Origin: RUG420 sp045642465
Lineage (GTDB): Bacteria > Bacillota > Clostridia > Oscillospirales > Acutalibacteraceae
Assembly: GCA_045642465.1 (NCBI GenBank)
Contig: JAZUIY010000015.1
Location: 124,001-188,000 of the forward strand
Direction: 5' to 3'
Length of the DNA: 64,000 nucleotides
Numbering within the stretch: position 1 is the first letter of the stretch; each line of letters starts with the position of its first letter. Below are positions 58,332 through 64,000 of this stretch, piece by piece. A program made the translations under genes and the position numbers. Below the pieces are notes generated by a model. The model did no database searches. It saw only the letters and a list, made by a program, of their open reading frames with translations, and was not told the origin of the DNA.

Positions 58332-59147
58332 ATGGACGTCATTTCCAGTGTACAAAACCCGAAAATTAAACATGTGGTGAAACTGGTTTCTTCCGCAAAA
58401 CTGCGTAAGGAAGAGAACCTTTTTGTCCTGGAAGGACTCCGTCTTTGCATGGACATTGTCCGCACCGGCCTCACGGCTGAGGAGCTGTATTTCACCCAGG
58501 CTGCCTATGAAAAAAACCAGGCAGAACTGGAGGAATTAATGGGGGCTTCCAAAACCTATTTTCAGGTCTCCGAAGCGGTATCGGATAAGCTTTCCGATAC
58601 CACCAATGCCCAAGGTGTGTACTGTGTTTTAAGCTCTGTTAAAAGTTCTTGTCCGACAATGTCAAAGACCGGAAAATACCTGTTACTGGAAAATGTACAG
58701 GATCCGGCCAACCTGGGTGCCATCAGCCGTACGGCAGAGGCCCTGGGCATTACCGCCCTCATTGTGTCCGGCGGTTGCGACATTTATAGTCCGAAAGCAC
58801 TGCGCGCCTCTATGGGTGCTTTGCTGAGACTGCCGATTCTTCTTACGGAGAATGTAACGGACTTGGTGAAAAACGCAGAATCCCTCGGTTTAAAAACATA
58901 TGCTTCCACCCCGCGGACCGAAGCAACCCCTCTGACCAAAGCAGACTTTGGCGGCGGTGTTTTGGTTGTGGTCGGAAACGAAGCAAACGGTGTCACCGAA
59001 GAAACGCTCCAAAGTTGCCAGCAGCTGGTTACCATTCCAATGCTTGGAAGAGCGGAGTCACTGAATGCGGGGGCAGCAGCCTCCATCCTCATGTGGGAAA
59101 TGGTGAAACCGAATGAAACAACTGAATTATTGGATTTGGCTCCATAA
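58332..59147 (+). CDS. SpoU-class RNA 2'-O-methyltransferase (TrmH/RlmB family)
   Basis: 271 residues from ATG 58332 (AAGGGGC upstream). An N-terminal L30e-like substrate-binding domain (SVQNPKIKHVVKLVSSAKLR, VLEGLRL) is followed by the trefoil-knot SPOUT domain with motifs NVQDPANLGAISRTAEALGI, VGNEANGV and IPMLGRAESLNAGAAASIL. It methylates ribose in rRNA or tRNA; the exact target is not clear from sequence. Its end overlaps dprA by 35 bases. Confidence 0.9.
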   Translation: MDVISSVQNPKIKHVVKLVSSAKLRKEENLFVLEGLRLCMDIVRTGLTAEELYFTQAAYEKNQAELEELMGASKTYFQVSEAVSDKLSDTTNAQGVYCVLSSVKSSCPTMSKTGKYLLLENVQDPANLGAISRTAEALGITALIVSGGCDIYSPKALRASMGALLRLPILLTENVTDLVKNAESLGLKTYASTPRTEATPLTKADFGGGVLVVVGNEANGVTEETLQSCQQLVTIPMLGRAESLNAGAAASILMWEMVKPNETTELLDLAP

Positions 59148-60345
59148 CTGTCTTCCGCAGAGAGCCAATATTGAAAAGCTTTTTTCTGTTTATTCTTGTC
59201 CTCAGGAAATATATGAGGACAGTAGAGAGGCCCGGGAGGCCACGGGGTTATTTGCCCCGTCTACCTTGCGCCGCATGGGCCAAACGGCGGTAGAGGAAAG
59301 TTACCGGCAGCTGGAGGTCTGTGCCCGGGAGGGCATAGACATTTTGACGCCGGGAGACCCAGATTATCCGCCGCTTTTGCTTCAGACCGCGGAATATCCG
59401 GCGGTGCTGTATGCCAAAGGAGACCTGTCGGTGCTCCACCGACGGCTGCCCTTTGCCATTGTAGGCACCCGGAACCCGGGTTCTAGAAGCATGCACGCTG
59501 CTTCGGCCATTGCCGAACAGCTATCCCACTGCAATTTCTGCATTTGCAGTGGTGGCGCCTTAGGCATAGACAGTGCAGCCCATTTAGGCGCACTTTCCGC
59601 TGGGGCACCAACCATTGCAGTCCTTGGGGGAGGCATTCTTTCGAGTTACCTCCCGTCCAACAAGGGACTGCGGCAAGTCATTGCCGAACAGGGGCTACTC
59701 CTCAGTGAGACCAACCCCATGGACGAGCCCAACCGGGGCACGTTCCCCAACCGCAACCGCATTATTGCCGGTCTTTCCGTGGGCACCCTCGTAGTGGAAG
59801 CCCATAAGAAAAGCGGTTCTCTTCTAACGGCAAAGGATGCCTATTCCTATGACCGGGAGGTCTACGCCATTCCCGGGGAGGTCACCTGCACCGCCTATGC
59901 CGGCGCAGAAGAACTTCTAAAGGACGGTGCCACACGGGTCACTTGTTCCATGGATGTGGTTGCGCCACTCCTAGAATCCTACCCCGGTGTGATTCGGGTT
60001 CCGAAAGAACTGCTTTCGGACCTGCTGTGTGACTTAACCACAGAAGACCACTGGAAACCGCTGCCGTCTTTGGATGCCGAGGCATTACAGAAGGCGGAAC
60101 TGGCGGAGAAACAAAACGCGGCATCGGTTGCCAAATTTCATAAGAAGCCTTTAACGGATGGGGTAACGGAAGATGCCCGTACGCTTTACGAACTATTCCA
60201 GGGCCCGCCGTTAAACATAGATACTTTAGTCGACCAAACGGGATGGACCATGAGCCAGCTTTTAGGCGCCCTTACGGAGCTGGAGCTGCTGGGGTACCTT
60301 TCCCTGCGGCCTGACCGAAATTATATTTTGAAACAGGATGGATAA
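59113..60345 (+). CDS. dprA: DNA processing protein DprA
   Basis: 410 residues. The Rossmann core has AIVGTRNPGSRSMHAA, CSGGALGIDSAAHLGAL and FPNRNRIIAGLSVGTLVVEAHKKSGSLLTA, all DprA signatures; a C-terminal winged helix (SQLLGALTELELLGYLSLRP) closes it. DprA protects incoming single-stranded DNA and loads RecA during natural transformation. No other competence genes are visible in this window, but dprA-topA-trmFO adjacency is common in Bacillota. Confidence 0.95.
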   Translation: MKQLNYWIWLHNCLPQRANIEKLFSVYSCPQEIYEDSREAREATGLFAPSTLRRMGQTAVEESYRQLEVCAREGIDILTPGDPDYPPLLLQTAEYPAVLYAKGDLSVLHRRLPFAIVGTRNPGSRSMHAASAIAEQLSHCNFCICSGGALGIDSAAHLGALSAGAPTIAVLGGGILSSYLPSNKGLRQVIAEQGLLLSETNPMDEPNRGTFPNRNRIIAGLSVGTLVVEAHKKSGSLLTAKDAYSYDREVYAIPGEVTCTAYAGAEELLKDGATRVTCSMDVVAPLLESYPGVIRVPKELLSDLLCDLTTEDHWKPLPSLDAEALQKAELAEKQNAASVAKFHKKPLTDGVTEDARTLYELFQGPPLNIDTLVDQTGWTMSQLLGALTELELLGYLSLRPDRNYILKQDG

Positions 60346-60348
60346 ACT

Positions 60349-62451
60349 ATGTCAAATTTGATTATTGTAGAGTCGCCTACCAAGACGAAAACCATTCAGT
60401 CTATTCTTGGCGATGAATACGATGTTGTAGCATCCATGGGTCACGTACGTGACTTGCCTGCTGCAAAACTGAACGTTGACGTAAAGAATGACTTTGAGCC
60501 AAAGTATGCGGTTATCAAGGGAAAGGAGAAACTTGTCAAGGAATTGAAAGATTCCGTTAAGAACTATGACAAGATCTTCCTGGCAACGGACCCCGACCGT
60601 GAAGGGGAGGCAATTTCCTGGCATCTTGCTACCCTTCTGGACCTGGACATGACAGAAAAGAACCGCGTCACCTTCAACGAAATTACCCGTACCGGTATTG
60701 AAGAAGGCATGGCCAATCCACACAAGATTGATATGGACTTGGTAAACGCCCAGCAGGCCCGCCGTATTTTGGACCGTCTGGTAGGTTACCGCATTAGCCC
60801 ATTCGTCTCTCAGAAGATTCGCCGCGGTTTGTCTGCAGGCCGAGTACAGTCTGTGGCTGTCCGCCTGATTGTAGACCGTGAAAATAAGATAAAGGCCTTT
60901 GTTCCGGAAGAATACTGGAGCATTGATGCCAAATTTAACCCACCTTCCAGCAGAAAGGTCTTTGCTGCTGCCCTGGTTTCTGATGAAAAGGGCAAGGTGG
61001 AAATTGCCAGTAAGGAACAGGCAGATGCATTGCTGTCCCGTCTGGACGGCGCAGCCTTTACCGTAGATTCCGTAAAGAAGGGCACCCGCCGCAAACAGCC
61101 GGCTCCGCCATTCATTACTTCTACCCTGCAGCAGGATGCTTCCCGCCGCTTGAACTTCCAGACCCGCCGTACCATGAAGGTGGCTCAGGAACTCTATGAA
61201 GGTGTAAACATTCAGGGCAAGCAGGTTGGTCTCATTACCTACATGAGAACCGACTCCCTTCGTATTTCCGAAGAAGCCCGTGCAGCCGCTGCTTCGTATA
61301 TTGAAAGCAACTATGGTAAGCAGTATCTGCCGGACAAGCCACGTTACTTTAAGTCCAAGAGCAATGCACAGGATGCTCACGAAGCCATCCGTCCAACCAA
61401 CATTGCTTTGACTCCGGACGAAGTACGCGGATCCCTGACTTCTGACCAGTACAAGCTGTATAAGCTGATTTGGCAGCGCTTCCTTGCCAGCATGATGGCA
61501 GCCTGCGTACAGAACACCATGAAGGTAGAAATCAAGGCCGTGAAAGACGGTGCTGACGGATTCCTGACCTTCTCTGCCAGCGGTTACAGCGTGAAGTTTG
61601 ACGGCTTCACCAACCTCTATGACACCGACGACGAAAAGGCCGGTGCCCAGCTTCCTGACTTAAAAGCAGGAGACGTTTTGAAATTAAAGGAATTGGCTGG
61701 CAACCAGCACTTCACCCAGCCACCAGCCCGTTACACCGAAGCTTCCCTGGTTAAGGAACTGGAAGAAAACGGCATTGGCCGACCATCCACCTATGCCGCT
61801 ATCATTTCCACCATTCTGAACCGTGAATACATTGTCCGTGACGGCAAGACCTTGAAGCCAACCGAACTGGGCGAAGCAACCACCAGTTTGCTGGAAAAGC
61901 AGTTCCCGAAAATTGTTAACACCAAGTTCACCGCAGGCATGGAATCCTCCTTGGACGACATTGCCGAAGGCGACATGGAATACGTAGCACTTCTCCGGGA
62001 CTTCTACGACGACTTGGAAGCCACCTTGAAAAAGGCAAAGGCTGACATGGACGGCGTGAAGATTCAGCTGGAAGAAGACAAAACCGACATCCCATGTGAC
62101 AAGTGTGGCCGCTTAATGGTCATTAAAACCGGGCGATTCGGCCGCTTCTTGGCCTGCCCAGGCTACCCAGATTGTAAGAACACCAAGCCTCTCATTGTAG
62201 AAACCGGTGCCACCTGCCCGAAGTGTGGCGGCAACGTCATTCAGCGGAAATCCAAGCGTGGCTTCGTATTCTACGGCTGCTCCAATTATCCGAAGTGTGA
62301 CTTCTCCACCTGGGACGTTCCAAGTGAAGAAAAGTGCCCACAGTGTGGACAGAGCCTCTTTAAGCACAAGGGTTCCTTAGTATGCTTGAAGGAAGGCTGC
62401 GGCTATGAACAGGCTGCTCCAAGAAAGAGGAAGACCAAGGATGCCGAATAA
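60349..62451 (+). CDS. topA: DNA topoisomerase I
   Basis: 700 residues. The N-terminal TOPRIM (NLIIVESPTKTKTIQSILG, ATDPDREGEAISWHLA), active-site tyrosine near 298 in LITYMRTDSLRIS, and three C-terminal zinc-ribbon modules from about 582 (CDKCGRLMVIKTGRFGRFLA, CPKCGG...CSNYPKC, CPQCGQ). It relaxes negative supercoils. It starts 3 bases after the dprA stop. Confidence 0.97.
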   Translation: MSNLIIVESPTKTKTIQSILGDEYDVVASMGHVRDLPAAKLNVDVKNDFEPKYAVIKGKEKLVKELKDSVKNYDKIFLATDPDREGEAISWHLATLLDLDMTEKNRVTFNEITRTGIEEGMANPHKIDMDLVNAQQARRILDRLVGYRISPFVSQKIRRGLSAGRVQSVAVRLIVDRENKIKAFVPEEYWSIDAKFNPPSSRKVFAAALVSDEKGKVEIASKEQADALLSRLDGAAFTVDSVKKGTRRKQPAPPFITSTLQQDASRRLNFQTRRTMKVAQELYEGVNIQGKQVGLITYMRTDSLRISEEARAAAASYIESNYGKQYLPDKPRYFKSKSNAQDAHEAIRPTNIALTPDEVRGSLTSDQYKLYKLIWQRFLASMMAACVQNTMKVEIKAVKDGADGFLTFSASGYSVKFDGFTNLYDTDDEKAGAQLPDLKAGDVLKLKELAGNQHFTQPPARYTEASLVKELEENGIGRPSTYAAIISTILNREYIVRDGKTLKPTELGEATTSLLEKQFPKIVNTKFTAGMESSLDDIAEGDMEYVALLRDFYDDLEATLKKAKADMDGVKIQLEEDKTDIPCDKCGRLMVIKTGRFGRFLACPGYPDCKNTKPLIVETGATCPKCGGNVIQRKSKRGFVFYGCSNYPKCDFSTWDVPSEEKCPQCGQSLFKHKGSLVCLKEGCGYEQAAPRKRKTKDAE

Positions 62452-63757
62452 AGCAATTGTAGTAGGAGCGGGTTTCGCCGGCTCGGAAGCAGCCATGCAG
62501 CTGGCCAAGGCCGGGGTGGAAACTCACCTCTATGAAATGAGACCGGTGAAATTCACACCGGCCCATAAAACCGAACACTTTGCGGAACTCATCTGTTCCA
62601 ATTCCTTCAAAGCCAGCCGCATTGACAGCGCTGCCGGCCTCATGAAGGAAGAAATGACCAGATTCGGTTCCCTCTGTGTGGACTGCGCCAAGAAGACGGC
62701 GGTACCTGCCGGCGGCTCCCTTTCCGTAAACCGGGAAGAGTTTGCCCAGATGGTAACCGACCGCATTTTGGCAGAGCCAAATATTATTGTGCACCGAGAA
62801 GAAGTGACTTCTATTCCGGAAGTGGGAAAAGATGCAGATGCGGTTATTATTGCCGCCGGACCATTGGCTTCCGACGCCTTGTCCGAAAGCATTTCTGCCC
62901 TTTGCGGAGAAGGCCTGCACTTCTTTGATGCGGTAGCTCCTATTGTCAGCGGAGACAGCATTGACATGACCAAGGCTTTTTGCCAGTCCCGTTATGACCG
63001 GGGCGGGGAAGATGACTACATCAACTGCCCGTTTAACAAGGAAGAATATGAAGCCTTTTACGAGGCTTTGGTTTCTGCAGAAGGGGCTCCACAGCACGAC
63101 TTCGACAAACGGAAAACCGGATACGAAGGCTGTATGCCAATTGAGGTTATGGCCAATCGCGGCTTGGATACCATGCGCTTTGGCCCAATGAAACCGGTGG
63201 GTTTAACCGACCCGCGCACCGGTCATAGACCATGGGCGGCAGTTCAGCTCCGGAAGGAGACCAAAGAAGGCACCATGTACAATTTGGTTGGTTTCCAGAC
63301 CAACTTAAAATGGGGAGAACAAAAAAGAGTCTTCTCCATGATTCCGGGCCTAGAACATGCGGAATTCCTCCGTTACGGTGTCATGCATCGCAACACCTTT
63401 ATCCAGTCTCCAAAACTGCTGGATGCCACTTACCAATTTAAGGCACAGCCGGGCCTCTATTTTGCCGGTCAGATTACCGGGGTAGAGGGCTACATGGAAT
63501 CTGCCATGTCCGGTATTTTAGCCGGGTTAAACGCAGCCAGACAGTTAAACGGGGAAGAACCGCTGGTTCTTCCAACCTATACCATGATGGGGGCCCTCAG
63601 TGCCTACATCAGCAACGAGAGCGTAGAAAACTTCCAGCCAATGGGTGCCAACTTCGGTGTCCTGCCGGAACTGGCCGACCGCCCTCGGGACAAGAAAGAA
63701 CGTTACGCTGCTTACGCAGCCCGTTCGTTAGCATATTTTGACGAGGTAACAAAATGA
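62441..63757 (+). CDS. trmFO: methylenetetrahydrofolate-tRNA (uracil-5-)-methyltransferase TrmFO
   Basis: 438 residues from ATG 62441, overlapping topA by 11 bases (AAGAGGAAG upstream). FAD motif VVGAGFAGSEAAMQLAKAGV, then ELICSNSFKASRID and the GLDTMRFGPMKPVGL stretch are TrmFO signatures. It methylates U54 of tRNA to ribothymidine using folate and FADH2, found mainly in Bacillota and related groups. It overlaps plsX by ATGA. Confidence 0.96.
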   Translation: MPNKAIVVGAGFAGSEAAMQLAKAGVETHLYEMRPVKFTPAHKTEHFAELICSNSFKASRIDSAAGLMKEEMTRFGSLCVDCAKKTAVPAGGSLSVNREEFAQMVTDRILAEPNIIVHREEVTSIPEVGKDADAVIIAAGPLASDALSESISALCGEGLHFFDAVAPIVSGDSIDMTKAFCQSRYDRGGEDDYINCPFNKEEYEAFYEALVSAEGAPQHDFDKRKTGYEGCMPIEVMANRGLDTMRFGPMKPVGLTDPRTGHRPWAAVQLRKETKEGTMYNLVGFQTNLKWGEQKRVFSMIPGLEHAEFLRYGVMHRNTFIQSPKLLDATYQFKAQPGLYFAGQITGVEGYMESAMSGILAGLNAARQLNGEEPLVLPTYTMMGALSAYISNESVENFQPMGANFGVLPELADRPRDKKERYAAYAARSLAYFDEVTK

Positions 63758-64000
63758 AAATCATCGTAGACGCTTTTGGCGGAGATAACGCACCACTTGA
63801 AATCATCAAAGGGGCCATTTCTGCCAAAAACGCCTTTGGTGTGGATATTCTTCTCTGCGGCAATGAACAGGAAATCAAAGCCTGTGCCGCAGAAAACAAT
63901 CTCGACATCAGTGGCGTTGAACTGAAAGACGCAGAGAGCTTCATCCCGGTAGATGTAGATCCTCTGAAAATCCGTAATGACTACAAAAACTGCTCTTTGG
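63754..64000 (+). CDS. plsX: phosphate acyltransferase PlsX, partial
   Basis: 82 residues to the window edge, starting MKIIVDAFGGDNAPLEIIKG, matching the PlsX N-terminus (MKIAxDAMGGDxAP). Enzyme: converts acyl-ACP to acyl-phosphate for phospholipid synthesis. ATGA overlap with trmFO. The C-terminus lies beyond the window. Confidence 0.93.
   Translation, partial: MKIIVDAFGGDNAPLEIIKGAISAKNAFGVDILLCGNEQEIKACAAENNLDISGVELKDAESFIPVDVDPLKIRNDYKNCSL

Noticed and set aside
1..64000. CRISPR arrays, tRNA genes, insertion sequences
   Set aside because: No repeat-spacer pattern, no tRNA-like cloverleaf with a GTTCGA arm and CCA end, and no transposase reading frames found by eye.

Overview
The window is an origin-of-replication region from a low-to-mid GC Bacillota genome, most likely class Clostridia. 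The grounds are the dnaA-dnaN-recF-remB-gyrB-gyrA and rpmH-rnpA-yidD-yidC-khpB gene order, a Gram-positive LexA, sortase-assembled LPXTG pili, an LCP protein, a eukaryotic-type dimeric glycyl-tRNA synthetase, TrmFO and a RemB homologue. No sporulation gene is visible. I cannot name the genus from sequence alone.

Layout. (1) 1-4962, minus strand: a thrH-trxA-ketopantoate reductase-like operon (the last gene runs off the left edge), a two-component system, a DUF6472-like small protein with a YfbR-like nucleotidase, and a 57-residue single-pass membrane protein. (2) 5122-8664, plus strand: an FHA protein, a SEDS glycosyltransferase and a class B PBP form a cell-wall synthesis module. (3) 8648-17601: an accessory defence island bounded by near-identical 26-bp direct repeats. 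It carries a small primase-like/transmembrane chimera, an XRE regulator, hsdM-hsdS-hsdR (type I restriction-modification) and an AIPR-family protein. (4) 17602-18236: an AT-rich stretch with a 49-codon ORF and an isolated 5S rRNA gene with its own promoter. (5) 18480-23350: PHP phosphoesterase, AI-2E family permease, dCMP deaminase and an LCP cell-wall ligase. (6) 23372-35206: the oriC core, with gyrA, gyrB, remB, recF, dnaN and dnaA on the minus strand and rpmH through khpB on the plus strand. DnaA-box-like and DnaA-trio-like sequences lie between dnaA and dnaN. (7) 35261-42328, minus strand: mnmE-mnmG-rsmG-parA-parB-serS with two parS sites. This block points towards the origin, opposite to its usual direction. 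(8) 42484-45596: glyS, an SDR oxidoreductase and lexA with its operator. (9) 45600-54356: a pilus locus with a leader rich in hairpins, a coiled-coil protein, signal peptidase I, a large LPXTG adhesin, the major pilin, a class C sortase, a minor pilin and a second sortase. (10) 54411-64000: a membrane-anchored protein of unknown function with a degenerate cyclase-family protein, the infC-rpmI-rplT operon with an L20-type leader, an SpoU methyltransferase, dprA, topA, trmFO and the start of plsX.

How the parts work together. Replication initiation (DnaA, DnaN, gyrase), segregation (ParAB, parS) and tRNA modification (MnmE/MnmG, RsmG) sit around the origin as in most Bacillota. The main departures are the inverted mnmE-serS block, the defence island inserted at a transcription terminator, the free-standing 5S gene, and a pilus operon whose leaders look built to control expression gene by gene. 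The pilus locus encodes most of what it needs: signal peptidase, adhesin, shaft, base and two sortases.

Start codons were reassigned where a Shine-Dalgarno sequence argued for it. Family assignments rest on recognised motifs; no database search was run.
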